Made by a program: the position numbers and the translations under genes | NCBI GenBank assembly: GCA_019353055.1 | Contig: JABAHL010000001.1 | Span: 310,001 to 374,000 of the forward strand | Direction of reading: 5' to 3' | Length of the DNA stretch: 64,000 bases | Source of the DNA: Faucicola osloensis_C | Lineage (GTDB): Bacteria; Pseudomonadota; Gammaproteobacteria; Pseudomonadales; Moraxellaceae | Shown here: positions 27,952-37,157 of the stretch, one piece after another | How the letters are laid out: each line of letters begins with the position of its first letter | Numbering within the stretch: position 1 is the first letter of the stretch | Notes under the pieces: generated by a model | Told to the model about the DNA's origin: nothing | Seen by the model: the letters and a program-made list of their open reading frames with translations, nothing else | The model's database searches: none

Positions 27952-28884
27952 ATGATTGGATTTATTGCCCGTCACAGTACGATTTTTATGCCATTATTTG
28001 GTGTGATTGGATTTATATTTCCTGACTTGTCGCATTTTGTCCTTGGGCTGCTGCCGCAGATTTTATTTTTCTTGATGTTTTTTACCTTGTTGGACATTGA
28101 CCAAACCCAGCTAATTAGACGCATGACGACCCAATACGTTTGGGGATTTGCCATCTTCCAAAGTGCGCTGATGAGCTTGGCGATGACCTTGATTGCTTAT
28201 TTATTGGGTGTCCGTGGTGATTTGTTGTTGGCTATCGCGGGTCTGTCAGCCACCGCACCGCTATTTGGTACGGGCGCCATTGTGAATGCAGTTGGTTTTG
28301 ATGCATTGCTAGCCATGGCAAAGACCATTACAGCTACGTTGGTCATGCCTGTTAGCTTACTGGTGATATTGTGGTTACTTGGCAGCAAGGATGCCCATTT
28401 AGACTTTGTCCTGTATATTAAGCGGTTGTTAATTTACATTATTGCCCCCATGATTTTGGCGGTCGCAGCACGCCAATATATTCCCCGTGATAAGCTCAAT
28501 ACTTATTATCCAAAAATTGCCAAGTTTAACATTATTCTACTGATGATGTTTCCGCTTGGATTGATGTCGGGCTTTAGACATACCTTTGACACCAATCCCA
28601 TGCAGGCGTTAAGCTTATTTGGTTTGGGCACTGCCTTGTCGTTAGTATTTTACTTTTCTGCTTATTTTTTATACCGCCGCTTTGGCTATGAAAACGCCAT
28701 TATCTCTGCGCTGGCGTGCGGTGGCCGCAATGTGTTATTGGCGTATACCATCACCACGCCGTTTATGGGTGCGATGTTTTTACCGCTGATTGGCGCGTAT
28801 CAGTTGCCTTCGTTTTGCTTGCCGTTATTGGGTAAAAAAATGGTCAAATGGCATACTATCGACAGCCAAGCCAGCCTAAAATAA
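27952..28884 (+). CDS. bile acid:sodium symporter (BASS/SBF)-like transporter
   Basis: Integral membrane protein of 310 aa with about nine or ten hydrophobic segments. The late motif 'ALACGGRNVLLAYTITTPFMGAMFLPLI' resembles the 'CG-RN-ALA' crossing region of SBF/BASS transporters. The early 'LLPQILFFLMFFTLLDID' matches the family's first helices. Substrate unknown; BASS proteins carry organic anions, keto acids and similar compounds. A good ribosome-binding site (AAGGATTTATC) supports the ATG. It is followed by an acetyltransferase gene and thiE on the same strand. Confidence 0.65.
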   Translation: MIGFIARHSTIFMPLFGVIGFIFPDLSHFVLGLLPQILFFLMFFTLLDIDQTQLIRRMTTQYVWGFAIFQSALMSLAMTLIAYLLGVRGDLLLAIAGLSATAPLFGTGAIVNAVGFDALLAMAKTITATLVMPVSLLVILWLLGSKDAHLDFVLYIKRLLIYIIAPMILAVAARQYIPRDKLNTYYPKIAKFNIILLMMFPLGLMSGFRHTFDTNPMQALSLFGLGTALSLVFYFSAYFLYRRFGYENAIISALACGGRNVLLAYTITTPFMGAMFLPLIGAYQLPSFCLPLLGKKMVKWHTIDSQASLK

Positions 28885-28915
28885 TACTGATGTTCAATCT
28901 GTTTGATTTATTCGT

Positions 28916-29377
28916 ATGCTAACGTTTCAACTCAATTCATTGCCACAGCTATCATCACAAGCCTTGTATGGCATTTTTAAGGCGCGCTGTGAGGTGTTTG
29001 TGGTAGAGCAACATTGCGCCTATCCAGAAATTGATGATACCGACTTGGTGTGTTGGCATTTACAGGGTTTTATTGATAATAGTCTGGCGTGTTATGCGCG
29101 GATTATCCCACCCGATTATCATTATTTGGGTTATGTCGCGATTGGTCGCGTGTTAACGGTTGGCGATTTTCGCGGTCACCATTATGGGCGTGATTTGATG
29201 CAAAAAGCCATTGAAATTTGCCAGCAATACTACCCTAGCCAGCCGATTTTTATCGCCGCTCAAACTTATCTGATACACTTTTATCAAGCGCTCGGCTTTT
29301 GTATACAAGGTGACTATTACCTTGAAGATGGCATTGAGCATGTCAATATGATATTGGAAGGCAAACATGATGCATAA
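28916..29377 (+). CDS. ElaA-type GNAT N-acetyltransferase
   Basis: 153-aa GNAT protein. The ElaA-like N-terminus 'LYGIFKARCEVFVVEQHCAYPEIDDTDLVCWHL' leads to the acetyl-CoA loop 'IGRVLTVGDFRGHHYGRDLMQKAI' (R-G-x-x-x-G variant) and 'FIAAQTYLIHFYQALGFCIQGDYYLEDGIEHVNM'. The acceptor is unknown. Its 3' end overlaps the thiE start by 11 bases, indicating translational coupling. Confidence 0.83.
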   Translation: MLTFQLNSLPQLSSQALYGIFKARCEVFVVEQHCAYPEIDDTDLVCWHLQGFIDNSLACYARIIPPDYHYLGYVAIGRVLTVGDFRGHHYGRDLMQKAIEICQQYYPSQPIFIAAQTYLIHFYQALGFCIQGDYYLEDGIEHVNMILEGKHDA

Positions 29378-30023
29378 CCGTGCTGATTATCGGCTATATT
29401 TGGTCACAGATCGCAATTGCCTGCAACAGCAAACGCTTGAACAAGCCGTTGAACAGGCGATATTGGGCGGCGTGACATTGGTGCAGCTTCGAGAAAAATC
29501 GATTGCTAGCAAAGCGTTCTATGAGCGCGCGCTGCGTATCAAAGCGATTTGCCACCACTATAATGTGCCATTACTCATTAACGATCGTGTCGATATCGCC
29601 CTCGCAGTTGAGGCAGATGGGGTGCATATCGGTCAAAGTGACTTGCCGTGTGGCGTGGTTCGGCAAATTTTAGGCAAAGATAAAATCATTGGGGTTTCCG
29701 CGCGCACTGCCCAGCAAGCCATCCAAGCGCAAGCAGACGGCGCAGATTATTTGGGCGTTGGCGCGATGTTTGCCACATCCACCAAAGCCGATGCCCAAAC
29801 AGTTACCATAGCGAGCTTAACACAAATACGGCAAGCGGTAACGCTGCCGATTGTCGCCATTGGTGGCATCAATCACACCACCCTGCCCGCCTTACAACAA
29901 GCGCTGCAAGCTGCCGAAACGTCCACTGATGGTGTGATTGACGGCGTGGCAGTCGTTTCTGCAATTTTGGGACAAAAAGATGTCAAACTTGCCAGTGAAC
30001 AGCTCAAAAATATGATTAAATAA
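29367..30023 (+). CDS. thiE: thiamine-phosphate synthase
   Basis: ThiE joins HMP-PP and the thiazole phosphate to make thiamine monophosphate. Diagnostic blocks: 'YLVTDRN', 'GGVTLVQLREKS', 'LLINDRVDIALAVEADGVHIGQSDLP', 'IIGVSARTAQQAIQAQADGADYLGVGAMFATSTKADA' and 'PIVAIGGINHTTLPAL', 'DGVAVVSAI'. 218 aa is the usual length. It overlaps the upstream acetyltransferase gene. No THI-box riboswitch was noticed upstream. The other thiamine genes are elsewhere. Confidence 0.93.
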   Translation: MMHNRADYRLYLVTDRNCLQQQTLEQAVEQAILGGVTLVQLREKSIASKAFYERALRIKAICHHYNVPLLINDRVDIALAVEADGVHIGQSDLPCGVVRQILGKDKIIGVSARTAQQAIQAQADGADYLGVGAMFATSTKADAQTVTIASLTQIRQAVTLPIVAIGGINHTTLPALQQALQAAETSTDGVIDGVAVVSAILGQKDVKLASEQLKNMIK

Positions 30024-30052
30024 TTATGATTAGATAATCATGAAATCAATAA

Positions 30053-31429
30053 TTAATACCAAATTTTATCAGGATTCATGATATTGTTTGGGTCAATGGC
30101 GTTTTTAATCGCTTTCATAAAATAAATCGCATTGCCATGTTCTTTATCCATATATTTACGTTTACCCTGCCCAATCCCATGCTCACCTGTACAAGTTCCA
30201 TCCATGTCAATCGCTCGCTCGGCTAGGCGATGTAAAATGCCTTCAGCGGTTTTCACTTCATTTTCTTCTTTCATATTGATGAGCAGCAACACATGAAAAT
30301 TGCCATCGCCCACATGACCGACAATCGGGGCAAGCATCCCTGTGCTTTCGATGTCTTTGACCGTTTCGGTGACGCATTCAGCAAGGCGCGAAATTGGCAC
30401 GCACGCATCGGTCGATAAACTGCCACATTCTGGGCGTAATGCTCGGCTGGCGTGATAGGCATTGTGGCGAGCCGTCCAAAGCTGTTTACGCTTATCTTCG
30501 GCAGTATCCCACGCAAAGTCTTGCCCTTGATACTCAGCAATGATACTTGCAAACAATTCGGCTTGTTCTTTTACGCCATTTTCTGTGCCATGAAATTCGA
30601 CAAACAAGGTTAGCATTTCTTTTAAGGTTAATTGGGAATACGCATTACATGCCTTGATCTGCACAGCATCGAGTAGCTCAATGCGAGCCACTGGCAAGCC
30701 GTATTGAATGGTTGTCATCACTGCTTGACACGCCAAGTCAATGCTTGGGAAATGGCAAATCCCAGAGCCTGTGCATTCTGGCACGCCAAACAGTTTCACC
30801 GTAATCTCGGTCACAATACCAAGCGTGCCTTCCGAGCCGATAATCAGCCGTGTCAAATCATAGCCTGCCGATGATTTTTTGGCTCGTGAGCCTGTGTGGA
30901 TGGTTTCACCGTTTGGCATGACGACTTCAAGCGACAGCACGACATCTTTCATCGTACCGTAACGCACCGCATTCGTGCCAGACGCCCGAGTGGCGACCAT
31001 ACCGCCAAGCGTGGCATTCGCCCCAGGGTCAATGGGAAAAAATAGCCCAGTCATCCGCAAATGATGATTGAGCTGTTCACGAGTCACGCCAGCCTGTACG
31101 GTGGCGGTTAAATCCGCTTCATTGACCTGCAAAATCTCGGTCATCGCAGACATATCAATGCACAATCCGCCATGAGGGGCATTAAGCTGACCTTCTACCG
31201 ATGAACCAACACCAAAGGCAATCACAGGCATTTTATACTCGTTGCAAATTTTGACGGCATCGGCGACGTCGTGTTTGTTGTGAGCGGTCAAAACAGCATC
31301 GGCAGGCTCATTGGGTAGCCAGCTCATAGTGTGGGCGTGCTGTTCACGAGTGGTTAAATTGGTCGATAATTGATTGCCAAATCGTGCTTGTAGCACATTA
31401 ATCGCCTGTGAAAAATCATTCATTTGCAT
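30053..31429 (-). CDS. FAD-linked oxidase (D-lactate dehydrogenase / GlcD-like)
   Basis: Flavoprotein of the PCMH/VAO family, acting on a 2-hydroxyacid such as D-lactate or glycolate and feeding electrons to the respiratory chain. The FAD-binding PCMH domain shows 'VIAFGVGSSVEGQLNAPHGGLCIDMS', 'GVTREQLNHHLRMTGLFFPIDPGANATLGGMVATRASGTNAVRYGTMKD' and 'LTRLIIGSEGTLGIVTEITVKLF'. The C-terminal cap has 'PIVGHVGDGNFH' and 'GTCTGEHGIGQGKRKYMDKEHG'. AAGGTAAGTT precedes the ATG. 458 aa fits mitochondrial-type D-LDH. Exact substrate not decidable from sequence. Confidence 0.87.
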   Translation of the reverse strand: MQMNDFSQAINVLQARFGNQLSTNLTTREQHAHTMSWLPNEPADAVLTAHNKHDVADAVKICNEYKMPVIAFGVGSSVEGQLNAPHGGLCIDMSAMTEILQVNEADLTATVQAGVTREQLNHHLRMTGLFFPIDPGANATLGGMVATRASGTNAVRYGTMKDVVLSLEVVMPNGETIHTGSRAKKSSAGYDLTRLIIGSEGTLGIVTEITVKLFGVPECTGSGICHFPSIDLACQAVMTTIQYGLPVARIELLDAVQIKACNAYSQLTLKEMLTLFVEFHGTENGVKEQAELFASIIAEYQGQDFAWDTAEDKRKQLWTARHNAYHASRALRPECGSLSTDACVPISRLAECVTETVKDIESTGMLAPIVGHVGDGNFHVLLLINMKEENEVKTAEGILHRLAERAIDMDGTCTGEHGIGQGKRKYMDKEHGNAIYFMKAIKNAIDPNNIMNPDKIWY

Positions 31430-31474
31430 AACTTACCTTACCTAGTTTTATCTCTAGTCGATTTGTTTTTTGGA

Positions 31475-32380
31475 TTAATTTAGACTCAAATTACTATTAA
31501 AATCCCTTAATTCGTTAGTCAATGGGTCAATAAACGCGATAGATTTTGCCAACAGTTGCAAAGGCTTCGTAAAATCGCTATTGCCTTGGGGCTTGACAGT
31601 ATTAACAGTGGGATAAAAATTGTCATTTAACAGCGGCATACCTAAGCTTGCCATATGCACCCGCAGTTGGTGTTTTTTGCCTGTCACTGGGGTTAATCGG
31701 TATAAGCTAAACGCCCCGTTATTTTCAATCAATTCAATCATAGTGTGCGCATTGGGCTCGCCTTCGACCGTCTTGGTCAAAAAAAACGGCTCGCCACGCT
31801 CAAGTCTGGAATGGATGTGAAAGGGATAACATAAATCGCTGCGAGTCGGTGCTATGGCGTGGTAAGTTTTGTGTATGTGTCTATCGGCAAACAGCGCATG
31901 ATAGCAAGCGCGGCTACTTGGATTAACCGATAGTAACATCACGCCTGCCGTGTCCTTATCCAACCGATGCAAGGGTGAAATATCATTCACGGCTAACTGC
32001 TGTAAGTCTGGATGATTTCTTAATTTGGCTAGTAGGGTTTGGCTGACATAGTGACCTGACGGTGTAACGGGTAAAAAATGCGGTTTATCGACCACCAGTA
32101 AATGTTCATCTAAATGAAGAATATTGGGCTCAAATGGAATGATGGGTTCATTCTCAACCTGCCTATAATACAAGATAGTTTGCCCTGCCAAATAGGGTGA
32201 ATCGTGTTTGAGCAGCTCACCACGCTCAAGGCTAATTAAACCGCTGTCAAATCGTCGTTGCCAGTTTGCCAAACTAATATGAGAAAAATGCGCTGCCAAA
32301 TAATCGATAAGCCGCCCACCCATAAACGACTTATCATGGGGTAAATATAACTTACTGGGTTTCATGCCACGCTCTATCAT
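31475..32380 (-). CDS. RluA-family RNA pseudouridine synthase
   Basis: Catalytic motif 'ISPLHRLDKDTAGVMLLS' contains the active-site Asp. The domain opens with 'ILHLDEHLLVVDKPHFLPVTPSGHYVSQTLLAKLRNHP' and closes with 'LTPVTGKKHQLRVHMASLGMPLLNDNFYPTV', all typical. The N-terminal part looks S4-like ('GGRLIDYLAAHFSHISLANWQRRFDSGLISLERG'). The chosen ATG follows GAGTTAAC; longer (GTG at 32407) and shorter starts are possible. Target RNA position unknown. It follows the FHA-like gene by about 60 bases and could be the tail of that operon. Confidence 0.85.
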   Translation of the reverse strand: MIERGMKPSKLYLPHDKSFMGGRLIDYLAAHFSHISLANWQRRFDSGLISLERGELLKHDSPYLAGQTILYYRQVENEPIIPFEPNILHLDEHLLVVDKPHFLPVTPSGHYVSQTLLAKLRNHPDLQQLAVNDISPLHRLDKDTAGVMLLSVNPSSRACYHALFADRHIHKTYHAIAPTRSDLCYPFHIHSRLERGEPFFLTKTVEGEPNAHTMIELIENNGAFSLYRLTPVTGKKHQLRVHMASLGMPLLNDNFYPTVNTVKPQGNSDFTKPLQLLAKSIAFIDPLTNELRDFNSNLSLN

Positions 32381-32437
32381 GTTAACTCTATCATTTTTAA
32401 AAATCACTTTATCGATGTCGTTTTACTTTACGCCCAT

Positions 32438-34045
32438 TTATTGGGTTAACAACAACTGCACAGTTATCGCATGATTAATGCTTAGCACATCATTGGGCAG
32501 CAAAACATCATGTTGTTTGATAGGTTGACCGTTTCGGGTAATGCTGATATTGGGGTCAATCTCATCAATCAGCAGCTGTCCTTGAGATTCGACAATCGCA
32601 AAATACACGCCACTGGCAGACTTTAAGTCATTGGCGGCAAATAGACGTAAGGCATGCGCGATTTGCGCCTCGCGACTGGCAAATACAATCGGAAACTCGC
32701 GTACTTTTTGTTGGCGCTCCCCTAGCCCATCCACAGATTTTATGGTCAAAACAATCTGCTGTAGATTTTGGTTCAACTGCGGCAGTTTGCTTTGCGCTTG
32801 GCGTGGCGCAGTACTAGCAGCACTAAAAGCGGGCGGGCTTGCTGCGATATGATGATTTGAGTTTGGCTGAGTCTGATTCTGAGTCATGAATTTAACACCC
32901 AGTTTAATCTCATTGCTAAACACCTCACCTTTTTGCAAACGTGCGATATCAGCTGGCGTGGCTTGCATTTTGGCTTTTAACCCAAATTGCGCTTCGTCCG
33001 ACAAGCTTACCCCAATTGTGGCAAGCTTGGGTTTTAACACCTCATAGCCGTAAGATACCAAATCAATGGCATCATGCGGGGTATGGGTGGATTCGTGGGC
33101 ATGATTAAAACTGCTAAATAACTGCTCCACCATCGCGGTTGTCAGTCCATCATTGGATTTTAAGGTGATTTGAGTAATCACTTGGGATTTATCCACCCAT
33201 TGTTTCGCCGCTGCCATAATCGCATCGGTCAATAAATCTTGGTAAGGCTTGGCGGATTTTTGGATGTTTGGCAACACAGTTACCATCGGCTTGAGCACAG
33301 CTGTTGGCGTTTGAATTGGCGGTTGTACCCTTGGAGGTTGTGGCTTAGAGGATACAGATGGCATAGCCTCAGTATTCACCAGCGGCGGCTGCATCGGCAC
33401 AACCGTAGGCACTGGATTGGGATTTGAAGGCGGTACTGCTGATTGTTGGTTTGGCATCGTAACCTGTTGCACAGGCATTTGATAAGCTTGAGCAGGCTGT
33501 GGTGGTGGCGAAACAGGCTGGGTTGGATACTGCGGTGATACAGGTATCGGGGCTGAAGGTTCTGGTTGCTCGATAGGTTCAGGCAAGGTGATTGGGGCGC
33601 GTTCAGGGTAGTGTCCTGTAGCAGATTTTTCTTCGGCAAATCGTGGAATCAGTCGCCCTAACACACTTCTATACAGACTGGGGTTTTCGTCTTCGTCATC
33701 TAGCGCATAGCCATCAAGCCGTTGAATCAGCAAAATAACTGAATTATCTGCTTCGCTGGCTGTGTCGTCGTCATCCGCTGTTTGGGCGGCATGGGTTTTA
33801 ACCGGCAATATATGAATATCAGGCATGGTGTATTTGAGTGATTGGGTAAATTGTCGGTAGCTTTCTGCGATTTTCTTATTGGCAGTGATATCAAAACTCG
33901 TCGGCACGGAAAGCTGAACGCTCACGCGTTGTAAGTCATCAATGGCGGTGGTGTATAGGCTAAAGAAATTTTCCATTTCATCAAACACATCGCTTGGGTG
34001 TTTGTCGTCAATGATAAACCGGTGGTTGGTGGTGATGTAAGCCAT
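32438..34045 (-). CDS. FHA-like domain protein, last gene of the signalling/cell-wall cluster
   Basis: Cytoplasmic 535-aa protein without signal peptide or membrane segment. Residues about 1-140 form an unrecognised domain with an acidic end. About 150-250 is a Pro/Gln-rich linker (EPIEQPEPSAPIPVSPQYPTQP). A helical middle domain follows, 'YQDLLTDAIMAAAKQWVDKSQVITQITLKSNDGL'. The C-terminal about 100 residues resemble an FHA domain: 'REFPIVFASREAQIAHALRLF', 'ASGVYFAIVESQGQLLIDEIDPNISITRNGQPI', 'LLPNDVLSI'. FHA domains bind phosphothreonine, so it may read the output of the kinase encoded in the same cluster. The FHA call is by eye on a divergent sequence; the N-terminus is unassigned. Confidence 0.65.
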   Translation of the reverse strand: MAYITTNHRFIIDDKHPSDVFDEMENFFSLYTTAIDDLQRVSVQLSVPTSFDITANKKIAESYRQFTQSLKYTMPDIHILPVKTHAAQTADDDDTASEADNSVILLIQRLDGYALDDEDENPSLYRSVLGRLIPRFAEEKSATGHYPERAPITLPEPIEQPEPSAPIPVSPQYPTQPVSPPPQPAQAYQMPVQQVTMPNQQSAVPPSNPNPVPTVVPMQPPLVNTEAMPSVSSKPQPPRVQPPIQTPTAVLKPMVTVLPNIQKSAKPYQDLLTDAIMAAAKQWVDKSQVITQITLKSNDGLTTAMVEQLFSSFNHAHESTHTPHDAIDLVSYGYEVLKPKLATIGVSLSDEAQFGLKAKMQATPADIARLQKGEVFSNEIKLGVKFMTQNQTQPNSNHHIAASPPAFSAASTAPRQAQSKLPQLNQNLQQIVLTIKSVDGLGERQQKVREFPIVFASREAQIAHALRLFAANDLKSASGVYFAIVESQGQLLIDEIDPNISITRNGQPIKQHDVLLPNDVLSINHAITVQLLLTQ

Positions 34046-34073
34046 ATTTTACTCTTAATGATTAACTTTTTGA

Positions 34074-37000
34074 TTAATGGGTTTGTGTTTTTTTAACCGC
34101 TTGCGTAGCCTCAGTTACTGGGCTAGCCACTGAATCAGCCCGTGGGTTGGCGTTTGCAGGACGGCTAATCGCTGAGCTTTGATACATCTGTTTGGCTAAT
34201 ATCATGCCTGCCTGTACCGCTCGGTTAATGCCATCACGGGGGTCATCGACCAAGCCGTTTTTAGTCCAGTTACGTTCAACCAATACTGCTACCGCTTTAT
34301 CCCATTTGCCATTTTTATCTTTTAGCCCATAGACAAACCATTTATACGGACGAGCATAACACGCCACCGATGGCTGAGTTTTGCCTGCGCGAATGTCCGC
34401 ATTGTTACACAGATTTGCCACCATACTGGCGGTGACATTTGGGGTATAAAAGCTGCGACCGTTTTGGCGGGTTGGATAGTTAAAGCCGGGTGTGCCTGTT
34501 TTACCCACCATCACGCCCTGTGTCCATGCACAGCTACCAATCGCTTGGTTACAGGCAGTAAAAGCTGTCCCGTTGCCGCCGCCCAAGCCTGTGCCTGCTA
34601 GCAGCGTACCTGATAATAAATTGAGCGCACCACGGGCGTCAGATTGGTTGATGCCCAGTGGCATGGCACCGAGTTGGCTGGTAGCTGTGGTCAATGTTTC
34701 TTGACTTTGGGCATCGCCTCGCCAGGCTTTAGGGCGCAGCGGAATTTGATTGACGCCCCACAAATCCTCAATTAAATGCACGCCACGACGCTGGGTCGCG
34801 CCATTATCGGCAATCAGCAGATTGGCAAACATATCCGACACACCCAGTACCGAGGTTTTGGCATTACCTGCCCCAAACACTTGGTTCATACTGGCATTGA
34901 GCATATCGCCCCCTTGACGACACGCCCCGTTCATACGTCCGCCATTGGCTTTGACACAGCTTGCCACTTGGCTTTCGGTAAATTGTAATTGTTTGGTGGT
35001 GTAATCTTGCTTGCCATCGGTGAGCAGCACACCTGAAAAATAGCGGCTTTGTAGCATCGGGTCGCTATTATAGGCTTTACCAAACAATAAATCTTTAAAT
35101 CCGCAATTCACTCCCCCTTTATCCGCGCAATTCACACTCCAGCCCATGTCATCACTGGCTTTTTTAAAGGCGGGCATACCCGGGCAAACGCCTTGTCGGT
35201 CACGTTGCAATGACATCGCACTGGTCGTGCGGTGACAATATAAAAAATTCGCCACTTTTTCGGTAGATGAGCTTGCCATCACTTGTTTGATATATTGCGC
35301 TTCAGGGGTTTGCATATTTTTAAACCGCGGATTGGCGCGCACCAGTGCCAATGCTTGTACGGTTTTAACGGTCGAACCTGGGTACACGGTTTGGTATAAC
35401 GCATGGTTCATGAGATTTTGCTTGCTCCAGTCTTTTTTCCACAGTATCGGGCAACCTGTGGGCTTAATCGTGGTATCGCCATTATCGGCACGGTAGCAGT
35501 TGGAGTCAGCGCTAGCAAGAGCAAGCACGCCTTGGGTTTTGACATCAATCACCGCGATGCCGATACTGCGTACCAAGGCGTTCTCATACATGCCATTGGC
35601 GACATTTTGCAATGTAGGCGATAGCACGCTATTACAGTCCGCGGCATTGGGGTTATTGGTGACACAATCCGCCACTTGCTGGGCGATGGTCTGTACGGCG
35701 GGATCCAGGGTTAACGCCATGTTGTAGCCGATTTTGATATCCGAGCCATCGACATTGATACTATTGATTGGCGGTGCCGTGAGTTTTTGCCACCAGCTGC
35801 GTTGATCATTTTTTTGTTGGTAGCTTTGATAAGCGTCCAATAACTGATGGTCAAAATGGCTGGCGTGAATGTTGGACAATTCGCTATACATCAACCCTAA
35901 ATTGGTCGGCAAAGCAACCTCGGTTTTGCTGGTGGATGCAATCCGTTTTTTCGGGTCTTGCGTGGGTTTGTCTTGTAGGGTTTGCAGCACGCCATTGGCT
36001 TGGTTTTGAATATCGTTTTTGGTTTTAGTAAAAGCATTGTTGGGGTCAGCCGCTTGAGCATTTGGTAAAGTCGCCGCCCCTGTCAATGATTTAGCCAACA
36101 AGGATTTGACCGACACCGGAATTAATCTAGGATTGTTACAAAGCTGGGTTAATGGGTCAACGTCACCTGTGTCAGTCATGGCATTGCCACGACTATCGAC
36201 ATACAGGTAGCCTGTTTGATTGTCCGCCGTTTTGGCGGTTTTGATATACACACAGCCCGGTAGCCCATACCAAGGGTTGGTTTGGGTGAGCCAATTGGTT
36301 GGCATATGGGCGACATTGGGGTCGTTTTGATTGCGGCGATTGGGCTGTTGTTCTCGCCATTGTAGTTGCAAGAGTCGGTCGGGGCTGGCAAGCGTTTTTA
36401 GGGCAAAGGCTAACGCGTCTTCGTTGATATGTTGCTCACAGGCTTGTTGCCAAAGGCTGGCAGTTTGCAGTTGGTATTGGTTGGCTAGACGTTTTTGCTG
36501 ATACAAGCTGAGCAGACTTTGATTGACTCGGTTGATACCGTCGGTAAAACGGGCTTGGTTTTTGGGCTGAGTTAAATCGCACGTTTTGGCAGGCGTGGCG
36601 TTGACCGAACTTGATAGATTAGCGTTTGCACTTTGGGTATTAGTATTTTGGCTGTTGGCTTGGTTGACCACATCCGCCATACCCAGGTTGTCAACGACAA
36701 CTGCCACGGCGTTTTCATTCGCCTCTGCATTGTACGTGGTATTTGAGGCGGTTAAGGGCGAGAGATACCACGCCAGCCAGCCGATAAGACCGACAACAAA
36801 CACCACCAAAATCACTTGTAAGTTGGTCAAAATGGTTTTGTAAAGTGCTTGAGAAACCCGAAAACTGGCAACTTTACCGTCGTTTTTGATTTTTTTGTTA
36901 GTGTTTTTTGTTTCACTTGCTTGCGTATTGTCGGGCGTGGTTATCTGTTCAACATCTACTGAATCAGCGACATTTTCGTCCTGTGACAGCGTGTCAGAAC

Positions 37001-37082
37001 CTATGTTTTGGACAGTTTCTAACTTGCCACTGTTCATAGTTTCTTGACTGTTTTCGTCTTTCGGGGTTTGGTTTTCGGTCAT
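34074..37082 (-). CDS. class B PBP-like transpeptidase with Cys-rich insertion
   Basis: 1002-aa bitopic membrane protein: about 85 cytoplasmic residues (Asp/Glu/Asn/Thr-rich), one transmembrane helix near residues 88-108, then a large periplasmic part. The transpeptidase motifs are SxxK at S570-T-V-K573 ('VYPGSTVKT') and KTGT at 861-864 ('VMVGKTGTPGF'). S731-M-N733 is the likely SxN. Between SxxK and SxN there are about 160 residues with several Cys (615, 633, 652, 660, 709, 721), much more than the roughly 50-60 of PBP2/PBP3, suggesting a disulfide-stabilised insertion. It is paired with the upstream SEDS gene, as expected for a SEDS-bPBP peptidoglycan synthase. It is distinct from housekeeping FtsI/MrdA in size and inserts. 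AAAGG precedes the ATG. Confidence 0.82.
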   Translation of the reverse strand: MTENQTPKDENSQETMNSGKLETVQNIGSDTLSQDENVADSVDVEQITTPDNTQASETKNTNKKIKNDGKVASFRVSQALYKTILTNLQVILVVFVVGLIGWLAWYLSPLTASNTTYNAEANENAVAVVVDNLGMADVVNQANSQNTNTQSANANLSSSVNATPAKTCDLTQPKNQARFTDGINRVNQSLLSLYQQKRLANQYQLQTASLWQQACEQHINEDALAFALKTLASPDRLLQLQWREQQPNRRNQNDPNVAHMPTNWLTQTNPWYGLPGCVYIKTAKTADNQTGYLYVDSRGNAMTDTGDVDPLTQLCNNPRLIPVSVKSLLAKSLTGAATLPNAQAADPNNAFTKTKNDIQNQANGVLQTLQDKPTQDPKKRIASTSKTEVALPTNLGLMYSELSNIHASHFDHQLLDAYQSYQQKNDQRSWWQKLTAPPINSINVDGSDIKIGYNMALTLDPAVQTIAQQVADCVTNNPNAADCNSVLSPTLQNVANGMYENALVRSIGIAVIDVKTQGVLALASADSNCYRADNGDTTIKPTGCPILWKKDWSKQNLMNHALYQTVYPGSTVKTVQALALVRANPRFKNMQTPEAQYIKQVMASSSTEKVANFLYCHRTTSAMSLQRDRQGVCPGMPAFKKASDDMGWSVNCADKGGVNCGFKDLLFGKAYNSDPMLQSRYFSGVLLTDGKQDYTTKQLQFTESQVASCVKANGGRMNGACRQGGDMLNASMNQVFGAGNAKTSVLGVSDMFANLLIADNGATQRRGVHLIEDLWGVNQIPLRPKAWRGDAQSQETLTTATSQLGAMPLGINQSDARGALNLLSGTLLAGTGLGGGNGTAFTACNQAIGSCAWTQGVMVGKTGTPGFNYPTRQNGRSFYTPNVTASMVANLCNNADIRAGKTQPSVACYARPYKWFVYGLKDKNGKWDKAVAVLVERNWTKNGLVDDPRDGINRAVQAGMILAKQMYQSSAISRPANANPRADSVASPVTEATQAVKKTQTH

Positions 37083-37157
37083 TTTGAACCTTTAATTTTT
37101 GCAAGCCTTACTAAAATTTGACGTTTCTACGATTGAATAAGTTATTGAGCATACGGT

